Source of the DNA: Bordetella parapertussis
GTDB taxonomy: Bacteria; Pseudomonadota; Gammaproteobacteria; Burkholderiales; SG8-41
DNA length: 40,611 nucleotides
Direction of reading: 5' to 3'
Assembly: GCA_945906935.1 (NCBI GenBank)
Contig: CAMDSO010000023.1
Coordinates: 1 to 40,611 of the forward strand
Shown here: positions 30,320-38,215 of the stretch, one piece after another
Numbering within the stretch: position 1 is the first letter of the stretch
How the letters are laid out: the number at the start of each line of letters is the position of its first letter
The notes under the pieces: generated by a model
What the model was told of the DNA's origin: nothing
Database searches by the model: none
The model's input: the letters and a program-made list of their open reading frames with translations, nothing else
Program-made: the position numbers and the translations under genes

Positions 30320-31234
30320 TTACCAGCCGTGCGGCTCGGTATCCAAAATGCCGAGCTCTGCGAGCTTTTTGGCGATGAACGCTTCGCGCTCTTTGCTCGC
30401 GGTCGGCAGTGGCGGGCGTGTCGGACCGACGTAACGGCCCATGGCGACCATGCCGCCCTTCAGCGACGACGGGTACTGGTCGCGGAAGAGGTCCCACAAG
30501 GAGGCCAGCTTAAACTGCAGCTCGCGCGCTTCAGCGCTGCGGCCGTTGATGCAGGCATCAAACAGCGCGGTGCACAGGTTCGGGCAGATCGCGCCGGCCG
30601 ACGAATACGAACCGACGCAGCCGAGCGGCACCGAGGGCGCGAGAAACTCGACACCGGCAACAATAGAGAACGACGGCCGCACTTTGAGCGCGACGCGCGA
30701 GATCTCCATGAACTTCTCGCTGTTGAACGAGGCCTCTTTCATTGCGATCAGATTCGGCAGCCGCAGCAGCAGACGCTCGATCAATTCGGCGGTGAACTCG
30801 ACACCCTCGAGATAGGCCGGCGAGTTGTAGGCGATCATCGGCAGATCGATCGAGGTGCCCAGCCGCACGAAGTAATCGTAAATCGCATCGGGCGAGGGCG
30901 CCCAGAAATACGGCGTGATGGCGATGATCGCATCGGCGCCAATTTTCTGCGCGTGCTGCGCGAGTTCCATCGCGTCTTCCACCGACATCGAACTGACGTG
31001 GATGGACACCGGCACGCGGCCGTGCACGGCGTTGACCGTGGCCTCGGCGCCGCGCATACGCTCTTCTTTGGTCAGGTTGTGCGATTCGGCCTTGTGGTGC
31101 GGCCACGAAATTGCGGTGGCGCCGGTGCGCACATGGAAATCGACGAGTTTTTCGTAGGTCGGGATGTCCAGACTGAAATCTTCTTTCAGCGGAGTGACCG
31201 GACTCTGCATTACGCCTCTGAGGATGAGCGCCAT
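30320..31234 (-). CDS. DHDPS/NAL-family protein, A-type (A3, Schiff-base Lys present)
   Basis: A 304-residue barrel, first gene of the minus-strand module, with GGAAGGA before the ATG. Catalytic residues are Lys166 (AMKEASF) and Tyr136 (AYNSP). The loop WPHHKAESHNL has His47-Lys48 and Glu50-Ser51, the A-type signature also seen in A1 and A2. The C-terminal block is GRYVGPTR and the tail EPHGW. PYFWAP at 108-113 is close to the PYFWEP of A1, so A1 and A3 may share a substrate. It is transcribed divergently from the LysR gene at 31383, whose product is the likely regulator. Confidence 0.9.
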   Translation of the reverse strand: MALILRGVMQSPVTPLKEDFSLDIPTYEKLVDFHVRTGATAISWPHHKAESHNLTKEERMRGAEATVNAVHGRVPVSIHVSSMSVEDAMELAQHAQKIGADAIIAITPYFWAPSPDAIYDYFVRLGTSIDLPMIAYNSPAYLEGVEFTAELIERLLLRLPNLIAMKEASFNSEKFMEISRVALKVRPSFSIVAGVEFLAPSVPLGCVGSYSSAGAICPNLCTALFDACINGRSAEARELQFKLASLWDLFRDQYPSSLKGGMVAMGRYVGPTRPPLPTASKEREAFIAKKLAELGILDTEPHGW

Positions 31235-31297
31235 AGTTCCTTCCTGTCATTGCGGTTGATCGCAGCCGCGGCGCGCGAATGCGCGGCGGTGAACGGC

Positions 31298-31346
31298 GAT
31301 TCTAGTGAACCCGCTGTGGCAGCAACAGCCGAAGCGACCTAGAATC
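31298..31346. promoter_or_regulatory. Symmetric divergent control region of the A3 operon and the LysR gene
   Basis: GATTCTAG (31298-31305) and CTAGAATC (31339-31346) are exact reverse complements, so each strand carries an outward-facing TAGAAT -10-like box. Midway lies CTGTGGCAGCAACAG (31314-31328), a dyad with a T-N11-A spacing (T31315, A31327) as LysR-type regulators recognise. Good -35 hexamers are not evident, as is common for activator-dependent promoters. Binding by the adjacent LysR protein is inferred. Confidence 0.6.
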
Positions 31347-31382
31347 ACTGTTAACCCCTGCATTGAGAATTAGGTCACCTTG

Positions 31383-32396
31383 ATGGATAGCCTGCACGGC
31401 ATTTTTGTCTTTCTGCGCGTCGCCGAGGCCGGCACGCTGAGCGGCGCGGCGCGCGCGCTCGGCGTTTCGACCTCGGCGGTGAGCGCCGCGCTGGCGCGTC
31501 TGGAGCGCCGCTTGTCGGTGCGTTTGCTCAACCGTACTACCCGCCGCTTATCGGTGACAGCCGAAGGTGCCGATTTTTACGCCCGTTGCAAGCAGATCAC
31601 CGCCGATCTTGAAGAGGCCGAGTTGATGGCGGGCCGCGCCGGCCGTGTGCCGAGCGGGCGGCTGCGCGTGAGCATGCCCTCGGCGCTGGGGCGCATGTGG
31701 ATCGTGCCGCATCTGCCGGAGTTTGTGCGTGCCTATCCGTTGGTATCGCTGGAAATCGTCTGCAGCGATTTCGTGCCGTTTTCGATGGAGGCCGGCATCG
31801 ATGCCTCGGTACAGGTCGGGGAGCTGCAGGATTCGCGGCTGGTCGTGCATCCGCTGGCCTCGACGCGTTATCTGGTCTGTGCCTCGCCTGACTATCTGCA
31901 GGAGCGCGGCACGCCGCGCACGCCCGAGGAATTGACCGCTCATGCCTGCCTGACTTATCGCCGCCCGCGTAACGGTCGCATTCGCGAGTGGCGTTTTAAA
32001 AGCGGCGGCGCCATGCGTCACGTCGCCATGAACGGATTCATGACCTTCAACAGCGGCGAAGCACTGGTTGCGGCGGCGCTGGCGGGGCTCGGCATCGTGC
32101 AGGTCGCCGAGTATTACGCGCAGCCGCGTTTGAAAAGCGGCAAGCTGGTGGAGATCCTGGCCGATTACAAGACCGAGGGTTATGACATCTCGGTGGTATT
32201 CCGGCAGCAAAAGCGTATTGCGCCCAAGCTGCGCGTCTTTGTCGATTATCTGGTGGAGTTATTCAAGGCGCCGCCGTGGGTAAAAGCGGGGGCGGGGGCG
32301 GGGGCGGGTGCGGCGGCGGGGGCGGGTGCGGCGGCAACGCGCAAGCGGTTGTTGCGGGCGGAGACTCATGTTGCCGAGGGCGGCGAGGAACTCTAA
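31383..32396 (+). CDS. LysR-family transcriptional regulator with low-complexity C-terminal tail
   Basis: ATG 31383 has AGGT nearby upstream. The 337-residue protein has the N-terminal winged helix-turn-helix (about 1-62: LRVAEAGTLSGAARALGVST, then LERRLSVRLLNRTTRRLSVT) and a periplasmic-binding-like effector domain (about 92-295). After LFKAPPWVKAG the protein ends in an Ala/Gly-rich stretch and a basic tail (ATRKRLLRAE), encoded by a G-rich repeat (32288-32338), extending it beyond the usual length of about 300. It is divergent from A3, so it probably activates or represses that operon in response to the pathway acid. Confidence 0.92.
   Translation: MDSLHGIFVFLRVAEAGTLSGAARALGVSTSAVSAALARLERRLSVRLLNRTTRRLSVTAEGADFYARCKQITADLEEAELMAGRAGRVPSGRLRVSMPSALGRMWIVPHLPEFVRAYPLVSLEIVCSDFVPFSMEAGIDASVQVGELQDSRLVVHPLASTRYLVCASPDYLQERGTPRTPEELTAHACLTYRRPRNGRIREWRFKSGGAMRHVAMNGFMTFNSGEALVAAALAGLGIVQVAEYYAQPRLKSGKLVEILADYKTEGYDISVVFRQQKRIAPKLRVFVDYLVELFKAPPWVKAGAGAGAGAAAGAGAAATRKRLLRAETHVAEGGEEL
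32288..32338 (+). repeat. G-rich simple repeat in the LysR 3' end, potential G-quadruplex
   Basis: Three consecutive GGGGGC units plus GGG (32288-32308), with single-base loops, meet the pattern for a very stable G-quadruplex on the coding strand. Downstream, a 17-base unit beginning GGGGGCGGGTGCGG is repeated, with one base between copies. The array keeps the reading frame as Gly/Ala codons. Confidence 0.85.
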
Positions 32397-32568
32397 GCGT
32401 CACCTTACCGTTTCATCGCTGGCAGAGGGCAGAGGGCAGGCGGCAGACGACAGGCGACAGGTGGTCGCAGGACGTGACGGCGGCGCGAGACAGTGGTAAA
32501 CCTGGGCTGTTTCGCGTTGTCTGATGTCAACGGGAGCGGACTGATCAATCATTTACGGAGGAGAAATC

Positions 32569-32871
32569 GTGATACTCGAAGTCGCCATCATGAAAATAAA
32601 ACCGGATCTCATCGCCGAATTCGAGGCGGTGTTTCCGCAGGCCGCCGCGGTCTCGGCAAGCACGCCGGGTTATATCTCGCACGAGATGCAGCGCTGCGTC
32701 GAGACCAAAGGTAAATACTTTTATCTCATCCGCTGGGAGAGTATCGAGGCGCATGAAGTGAATTTTCGCCAGTCACCGCGGCGTGCGCAGTTTCGCGACT
32801 TGCTGGTGAAGTTCTGGGAAGAGCCGCCGTTTGCTGAGCATTTTGAGGCGATTACCGGCAACAGAATCTAG
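32569..32871 (+). CDS. Antibiotic-biosynthesis-monooxygenase (ABM) family protein
   Basis: GTG 32569 is preceded by CGGAGGAG. The 100-residue protein shows the ABM ferredoxin-like fold pattern: EVAIMKIKP, PGYISHEMQRCVE, YFYLIRWESIEAHEVNFRQS and a C-terminal AEHFEAI helix. Such small proteins dimerise and act as cofactor-free monooxygenases or as small-ligand binders. It is a single gene between the LysR regulator and a convergent unclassified gene. The 170 bases before it contain an AGGGCAG/GACAGG-rich low-complexity run. Confidence 0.85.
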   Translation: MILEVAIMKIKPDLIAEFEAVFPQAAAVSASTPGYISHEMQRCVETKGKYFYLIRWESIEAHEVNFRQSPRRAQFRDLLVKFWEEPPFAEHFEAITGNRI

Positions 32872-32927
32872 CCGGCAATCGCTCGCTCCATGGGTGCCGC
32901 GGTTCCTGCCGCCGCCGGTGTCTGCTA

Positions 32928-33971
32928 TTAGCCGCGCAGCTTGCGGCTGACCGCTTTGGTCATGCCCGCCCAGGTCGGCAGATAGGCGGCCTTGATGCCG
33001 ACGCCACCGGCAACCACGATCATGACGTCGTCCGCCGTTTCGGCGATGCGCAGATCGGCATCCGGATTGCCTCCCACCGATTCCGCCAGGGCGGCACGAT
33101 GTTCGCGGATGGCATTCGACAAACGGTCACGCGGCATTACTGCGCGCTCGTGAATGAGCGCCTTGGCGTGCGCTTTGCTGCAACTCGCGCGTTGAAACGC
33201 CTGCGCGATTTCGGGCGGCATGATGAGCAGCGGTTCGCCGCCGCCCAAGAGGCCGCCGCTGCCGGCGGTGCCGGCGATCAGCATCGATTGCGCGAAGGTC
33301 TGCGCCAGATCTTCCGGGGTGTGACTGGATGAATCGACGATTTCAACCGAGCCGGCAATGCCAACCACGGTGACGACACTGTCGTTTTTGTCGAAGCCGC
33401 GTTCGACGTGCAGCGGCGTCCACGGACTATCGGTTTCATTTTCAGCAATGCAGCAACTGTATTTTGCCGGCTGGCCGATCGTCGACATATCGAGTTCGCC
33501 GGGGATCGCGCCACCGACATTGCGCAGCACCAGTGTGAGGGCGCGGCCGATGGTGGCGTTGGCGCGATGGCCGGGACCGAACACATTGCCGCCGGCATTG
33601 AGCCCGATCTGCTGCACGATCGGGCCGTTGACGATGATCATGGGCGCGGCCGAGCCGGTGGTGGTGGCGACGCCGACGAGGTTGAATTCGGCTGCGGCGA
33701 TGCCCTCGACTGCCGCACCGATCACCGGCAGATAAGCCGGCAGGCAGCCTGCCATCACGGCGTTGATGGCGATGTCCTGCCAGGTTACCGGCGCGAACAG
33801 CGGCGGCAGATCGCACAATACTGCAGCGCCGTTGAAGCCATGCGCGGCGAGCATGGCGTTGACGCGCGCCGGCGTTGGCGGCACCACCGGCAAACCGTCG
33901 GTCAGGCCGCCGGCGAGCAGCGCGTCCTGTGCTGTCTGCCAGTTATCGTTGTTGTCGTACCAAAGTTCCAT
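32928..33971 (-). CDS. Conserved protein with DGLPVVPPT motif, function unresolved
   Basis: ATG 33971 follows GGGA by six bases; GTG 34001 is an alternative. The product has about 347 residues and starts ELWYDNNDNWQ, then GLTDGLPVVPPTPARV near residue 30, with a glycine-rich centre (TTTGSAAPMIIVNGP, NAGGNVFGPGHRANATIGRA) and GGGEPLLIMPPEIAQAF later. I recognise this as a recurrent conserved family (DGLPVVPPT.E/A.V...L) found near catabolic genes in proteobacteria and actinobacteria, but I cannot assign a reaction. There is no signal peptide or membrane segment. Cys-Cys at SCCIAENETDSPW and the SCSKAHAKA cysteine could bind metal or act in catalysis. Confidence 0.75.
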   Translation of the reverse strand: MELWYDNNDNWQTAQDALLAGGLTDGLPVVPPTPARVNAMLAAHGFNGAAVLCDLPPLFAPVTWQDIAINAVMAGCLPAYLPVIGAAVEGIAAAEFNLVGVATTTGSAAPMIIVNGPIVQQIGLNAGGNVFGPGHRANATIGRALTLVLRNVGGAIPGELDMSTIGQPAKYSCCIAENETDSPWTPLHVERGFDKNDSVVTVVGIAGSVEIVDSSSHTPEDLAQTFAQSMLIAGTAGSGGLLGGGEPLLIMPPEIAQAFQRASCSKAHAKALIHERAVMPRDRLSNAIREHRAALAESVGGNPDADLRIAETADDVMIVVAGGVGIKAAYLPTWAGMTKAVSRKLRG

Positions 33972-34175
33972 CTGTGTTCCCGCGGTTGGTGGCGGCTTCA
34001 CCGCCTGAGTATGGCAATGTGCAGTGCCACTGTTTCGAATCTGACATTCGCAACTGAATTCGGCTTTTGAAAATGAGGTTGTCGAATTTCATGCGCTACG
34101 CTCTGAAGTGCGAGGCACGACGAGAAAGCGTTGCAAACCTGGTGATGCGGGCGAAAAATTCACAGCCAACACAGC

Positions 34176-34199
34176 CTGAAATTGCGCCGGCAATTTCAG
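34176..34199. other. Perfect 10-bp hairpin downstream of the ICL/PEP-mutase-family gene
   Basis: CTGAAATTGC (34176-34185) and GCAATTTCAG (34190-34199) pair perfectly around GCCG, ten bases past the stop of the minus-strand gene. There is no T run, so transcript 3'-end protection is as likely as termination. It lies next to sequence (34067-34092) resembling the palindromic element at 26605-26631. Confidence 0.75.
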
Positions 34200-34209
34200 A
34201 CCCGGGACC

Positions 34210-35070
34210 TTAGCGCAGGTAATCTTTCTGCCATTGCTTGTAGCGATCGGCATTGAGCAGTTTTTCCATTTCATCATTGGACGCGATACTCGATTTGAGA
34301 TCGGCCGGTGCGCCGCCATTGAAGAGATGCGAATAACAGGCTTGCAGCGCCTTGACGGCGGCGGCCACCGGCTGATGCCCCTGCAGCATGATTTTCACGT
34401 TGAACGGTGCCAAGTCTTCGCGCTTGATTGAGGCCGGCGCCGAGCCGACGATGATCGGCAGTTTGACCGCGGCGTTGATCGCCTTGATCTGTTCGAGTGA
34501 CTCGAGGCCAACGACGAAAATCGCATCGATACCGGTTTTTTCATAGGCCTTGAAACGCGCCAGCGCGCCTTCGAGCCCTTCGCTCTTTAGCGACGACGAG
34601 CGGCCGGCGATCATGAAGGCAGGATCCTGTTTGGCTGACACCGCGGCGCGCAGCTTTGCCACGCCTTCTTCGATCGACGTATAGGTTTCGGCCACCGTCT
34701 GGCCGAACGGACGCGGCAGCACGGTGTCTTCGATCGACATGCATGACACGCCGGCATGTTCGAGTTCTTGCACGCAGCGCATCGCGTTCAAGGCGTTGCC
34801 ATAGGCGTGGTCGGCGTCAACCACCAGCGACAGATTGCTGTCGCGCATGATGCGCCGCACCTGGTCGGCAAACTCGGTGAGCGTGATGAGGATGAGGTCG
34901 GGGGCGGCCAGCGTGGTGTTCGAGGCCACCGAGCCAGCCAGCATGCCGATCTGAAAACCGACGGATTCGGCAACCCGTGCAGAGAGTGCGTCATAAATAG
35001 TGGCGGGCGAAAAACACTGGTTGCCGGCAAAGATCGCGCGCAGGCGCTGGCGCTGTTCGGTGTGTCGCAT
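34210..35070 (-). CDS. Isocitrate lyase/PEP mutase superfamily lyase (oxaloacetate-decarboxylase-like)
   Basis: ATG 35070 is preceded by GGAG; the frame extends upstream without support. The 286-residue barrel matches the oxaloacetate-decarboxylase branch (PA4872-like) of the ICL/PEPM superfamily: AGSVASNTTLAAPD (45-58), the metal-binding DADHAYGNALNAMR (85-98) and IEDTVLPRPFG (113-123). The Arg segment reads IAGRSSS instead of IARTNA, so it may act on a related 2-oxo or hydroxy acid. Neighbouring PrpD-family and hydrolase genes suggest a short-chain acid or methylcitrate-like route, but the substrate is inferred. A hairpin lies downstream. Confidence 0.85.
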   Translation of the reverse strand: MRHTEQRQRLRAIFAGNQCFSPATIYDALSARVAESVGFQIGMLAGSVASNTTLAAPDLILITLTEFADQVRRIMRDSNLSLVVDADHAYGNALNAMRCVQELEHAGVSCMSIEDTVLPRPFGQTVAETYTSIEEGVAKLRAAVSAKQDPAFMIAGRSSSLKSEGLEGALARFKAYEKTGIDAIFVVGLESLEQIKAINAAVKLPIIVGSAPASIKREDLAPFNVKIMLQGHQPVAAAVKALQACYSHLFNGGAPADLKSSIASNDEMEKLLNADRYKQWQKDYLR

Positions 35071-35250
35071 GGGTTCTCCGATGGTTGGTGCGAGGGGATG
35101 ATGCGCGCGCCTTTGCGGCGTCACGTCAGGGCGCTACCTTAGCAGATGACAGCGTTCTTGTGCGTGGTGCATGCTGCCAGTTGGCGACGATGTGGTGTGT
35201 ATGAACGATGTTAAGCTTGCCGCCTTCGAATTTTTCGGAAGTCGTATTGT

Positions 35251-36696
35251 ATGAGTAGTCATCGCAGCGGTGCGCGTCCCGCACCCGACCGTGTGATCAC
35301 CGATATCGCCGATTATGTCGTGCACTATCGTGTGCGCAGTCCCCTCGCCGTACAAACCGCGCACTATTGTTTGATCGACAGTCTCGGTTGCGGCTTCGAG
35401 GCGATGGCTTACCCCGATTGCACCAAATTGCTGGGGCCAATTGTTCCGGGTACGCGGGTGCCGCACGGCGCGCGGGTGCCGGCCACTTCCTATCAACTCG
35501 ATCCGGTCACCGCGGCGTTTAATATCGGCGCCTTGGTCCGTTGGCTCGATTACAACGATGCCTTTAACGGCGAAACGGTGGTGCATCCGTCGGATTGTTT
35601 CGGCGGCATACTGGCCGCCGCCGATTGGGCAAGCCGCACGCGTCTCGCGCAGGGTAAACCAGCCGTTCTGATGGCCGAAGTGCTCGACGCTGCGGTCAAG
35701 GCTTATGAGATCGCCGGTGGCCTGGGCACAGAAAACCCGTTTACCAAGCGCATGGGACTGGATCACGTATTGCTGGTCAAGATCGCGGTGGCGGCGGTGG
35801 TGACGCAACTGCTTGGCGGCACGCGCGATGAAATCATCAGCGCCGTATCGAATGCGTGGATCGACGGTCACGTGCTGGCCACCTTCCGTCGGCAGCCGAA
35901 TGCCGGACCGCGCAAATCGTGGGCAGCCGCCGACGCGGCAAGCCGCGGCGTCTGGCTGGCGCTGCTCGCCCTCAAGGGCGAGATGGGTTACCCGACGGCA
36001 TTGACGGCGAAGACCTGGGGTTTTTACGACGTGCTCGCCGACGGCAAGCCGTTTACTTTTCAACGGCCCTACGGCACTTACATTGTCGAGAACGTGCAGT
36101 TCAAGATTTCATTTCCGGCGGCCTTTCACGCGCAGACTGCGGCGGAAGCGGCGATCCGTTTGCATGCGCAGGTCAAAGACCGCATCGACCAAATCGAAAA
36201 GGTCGAGCTGTGGACCTACGGTTATGCGTTCGGCATTTTGAATAAGGTCGGACCTTTGGCAAATTTTGCCGATCGCGATCATTGTCTGCAATATGTGGCG
36301 GCGATCGGTTTGATCTTCGGGCGCCTGACTGCGGAGGATTACGAAGATCATATCGCCGCCGACGGGCGCATTGATCCGCTGCGCGCGAAGACGGTGGTCT
36401 ACGAAGACCAACGTTACAGCAGCGGCTTTCTTGATCCGCAGTTGCGCTCGAACGCGAACGCCATCCGCGTGTATTTCAAGGACGGCAGCAGCACCAAACG
36501 CGTTGAGGTGGAATTCGCCGCCGGCCATCCGCGCCGGCGCAAAGACGGCATTCCCTTGCTGCTCGAAAAGTTCGAGAAGAATGTCGCGCGGGTGTTTGCA
36601 GAAAAGCAGCGGCGCGCGGTGATCGATCTGTGTCTCGATCGCAAGCGCTTGCTGAAGACGCCGGTCAACGAACTGCTTGACCTGATGGCCCGCTAG
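35251..36696 (+). CDS. MmgE/PrpD family dehydratase (2-methylcitrate dehydratase-like)
   Basis: A 481-residue protein spanning the full MmgE/PrpD fold. The active-site stretch RWLDYNDAFNGETVVHPSD (about 110-128) matches PrpD, with the paired HPSD histidine and aspartate, and GGLGTENPF, KIAVAAVVTQLLGG, KSWAAADAASRG and ISFPAAFHAQTAAEAAI are typical blocks. In propionate catabolism PrpD dehydrates 2-methylcitrate; other members act on cis-aconitate-like acids. No prpB or prpC neighbour is present except the ICL/PEPM-family lyase transcribed divergently upstream, which is not a clear PrpB. So a propionate role is possible but not established. Confidence 0.9.
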   Translation: MSSHRSGARPAPDRVITDIADYVVHYRVRSPLAVQTAHYCLIDSLGCGFEAMAYPDCTKLLGPIVPGTRVPHGARVPATSYQLDPVTAAFNIGALVRWLDYNDAFNGETVVHPSDCFGGILAAADWASRTRLAQGKPAVLMAEVLDAAVKAYEIAGGLGTENPFTKRMGLDHVLLVKIAVAAVVTQLLGGTRDEIISAVSNAWIDGHVLATFRRQPNAGPRKSWAAADAASRGVWLALLALKGEMGYPTALTAKTWGFYDVLADGKPFTFQRPYGTYIVENVQFKISFPAAFHAQTAAEAAIRLHAQVKDRIDQIEKVELWTYGYAFGILNKVGPLANFADRDHCLQYVAAIGLIFGRLTAEDYEDHIAADGRIDPLRAKTVVYEDQRYSSGFLDPQLRSNANAIRVYFKDGSSTKRVEVEFAAGHPRRRKDGIPLLLEKFEKNVARVFAEKQRRAVIDLCLDRKRLLKTPVNELLDLMAR

Positions 36697-36884
36697 CGCG
36701 AATTTTTGCAGGATGAGTGTGGTGGCGCGATACCCATCTGTAGTCTGCTAATGAGCGTTGCTATCGTCTTCGCGCGCCAGAGTGGTAGCGAAGGTGTTGG
36801 CGGGGCGCATCGTTTCCACCCACCCCCCTGTTTTCCGCTATCAAGGGGGAAGGGGCGTTGCGGCTAGCCGGGGGGGCGGTTGAA

Positions 36885-37703
36885 TTAATGAGCCGGCGGG
36901 ACTGTGCGCTTTGCAAGAAACGCCGCCGCCGCTTTTCCGCAGACATCGGGATAGGCGCCGGCGGCATGCCAGGCGTCGCCGTCGATTACCATTAATTCCG
37001 ATTGCGCCAGTTTTTGTTGCCACGCCTTGACGCTATCGACGGTGCGCAGGCCGCTGCCGGTGGTGGTGATGATCAGGCTCGGGCATTGGATCTGCAGAAC
37101 TTCCTCGCGAATGTCGAGCCCCGGCACCCAGCGCAGATAGCCTTGCAGGGTGGACAACGGGGTCTTGCCCTGGATGTTGTGGATCCAGTAATCAACCTCC
37201 GCCGCACTCGCCTTGCTGCCCAGTCGCCCGGCCATGGTTGTTGTGGCCCAGGCTTGAATGCCCTCGGCTTCAATTTGCACCAGCCAGTCGGTGGTGCCGG
37301 CGGCGGCGATGACCGGCGGCGTGACGGCGATGACCGACTGCACGAGTTCGGGTTTGCGTGCCGCCATCGTCAGCACCATCGAGCCGCCGCTCTTGGCGCC
37401 GATCAGATGTACTTTCCTGCAGCCCAGATATTTGATCACGGCAGTAAGGTCGCCGAGCAGGCGTTCCATGTTCCATGGGTGGTTTGCCGGCATCGGTGTC
37501 GAGCGGCCGAAGCCACGCAGGTCGACGCGCGCCACGCGATAGTGACGTGACAGATGCGGCACCCAGCCGCGCCACGCCTCGCCGCTCTCCGCCAGGCCGT
37601 GCACCATCAGGATTGTTTCGGCCGAAGACCACGGGTCGGTGCAATCATCGATAGCGATATTCAGCTCAATGCCGGGTTCGACTTCAAAACGTTGATGGCT
37701 CAT
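36885..37703 (-). CDS. Alpha/beta-hydrolase fold protein
   Basis: A 272-residue protein. The oxyanion region is MVHGLAES (33-40), followed by DLRGFGRS (61-68), and the nucleophile elbow is GAKSGGS with Ser105 (the small-x-Ser-x-small form AKSGG, not GxSxG). The histidine is in DAWHAAGAYPD near the C-terminus. The acid residue is not obvious in ITTTGSGLRTVDS. Family members hydrolyse esters, lactones or C-C bonds of catabolic intermediates. It is a single minus-strand gene, convergent with the PrpD-family gene. Confidence 0.85.
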   Translation of the reverse strand: MSHQRFEVEPGIELNIAIDDCTDPWSSAETILMVHGLAESGEAWRGWVPHLSRHYRVARVDLRGFGRSTPMPANHPWNMERLLGDLTAVIKYLGCRKVHLIGAKSGGSMVLTMAARKPELVQSVIAVTPPVIAAAGTTDWLVQIEAEGIQAWATTTMAGRLGSKASAAEVDYWIHNIQGKTPLSTLQGYLRWVPGLDIREEVLQIQCPSLIITTTGSGLRTVDSVKAWQQKLAQSELMVIDGDAWHAAGAYPDVCGKAAAAFLAKRTVPPAH

Positions 37704-37836
37704 GCCTGCTCCGGGAAATGGTTTTTGTTTGCTTGCGGGCGTGAATTATCGCGTGCCGTCCGGCTGGCGTCCAACCGGCTGCTGTATCGGCTGTTAATAT
37801 ATCCATTCAATATGTTGCGAACGCGGAGAACCCATC

Positions 37837-38205
37837 ATGCGCATCCTTACGATCTTCTTTTTGTTACTACCAGCGAGCGTCTGTTGCGCGCAGGCGCAGG
37901 CACCCGCACCGGTGGAAACCGGGCGCGCCAGAGAGGCGCAGTTGCAGGTAGAACAGATGAAGGCTGGCAATGCCTATCGCGAGATGCAGAGTGCGGCGCA
38001 GGTTACGCGCGAAGCCGAGCAGGAGTTTTCACGCGTGGATGCCGTACACAAAGAACTCGCCAAGCGCACCGCTGACGCAAAGCTGCAGGCTGATGCGGCA
38101 AAGAAAAAATTGGATGCCGCAAAAGCCCGTGAGCAGCAGGCCGCCAAGGCTTATGAGAACGCCCTCAATGCAGTCGGCGGCGAGCCGTCACCGGCCAAAA
38201 AATAG
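37837..38205 (+). CDS. Small secreted coiled-coil protein
   Basis: A 122-residue protein with a signal peptide (MRILTIFFLLLPASVC, cleavage near CAQAQA), then a charged Ala/Lys/Glu-rich helix (about 28-110) with heptad-like spacing, for example VTREAEQEFSRVDAVHKELA. The cysteine pair is not a clean lipobox, so a lipoprotein is possible but not favoured. GGAG precedes the ATG. No family is recognised; structural or stress roles in the periplasm are typical of such proteins, but nothing specific is shown. Confidence 0.75.
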   Translation: MRILTIFFLLLPASVCCAQAQAPAPVETGRAREAQLQVEQMKAGNAYREMQSAAQVTREAEQEFSRVDAVHKELAKRTADAKLQADAAKKKLDAAKAREQQAAKAYENALNAVGGEPSPAKK

Positions 38206-38215
38206 CGGCGGGTGC

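Noticed and set aside
35251-36696. Complete methylcitrate (propionate) cluster
   Set aside because: No PrpC or PrpB orthologue is visible; the nearby ICL/PEPM protein resembles the oxaloacetate-decarboxylase branch.
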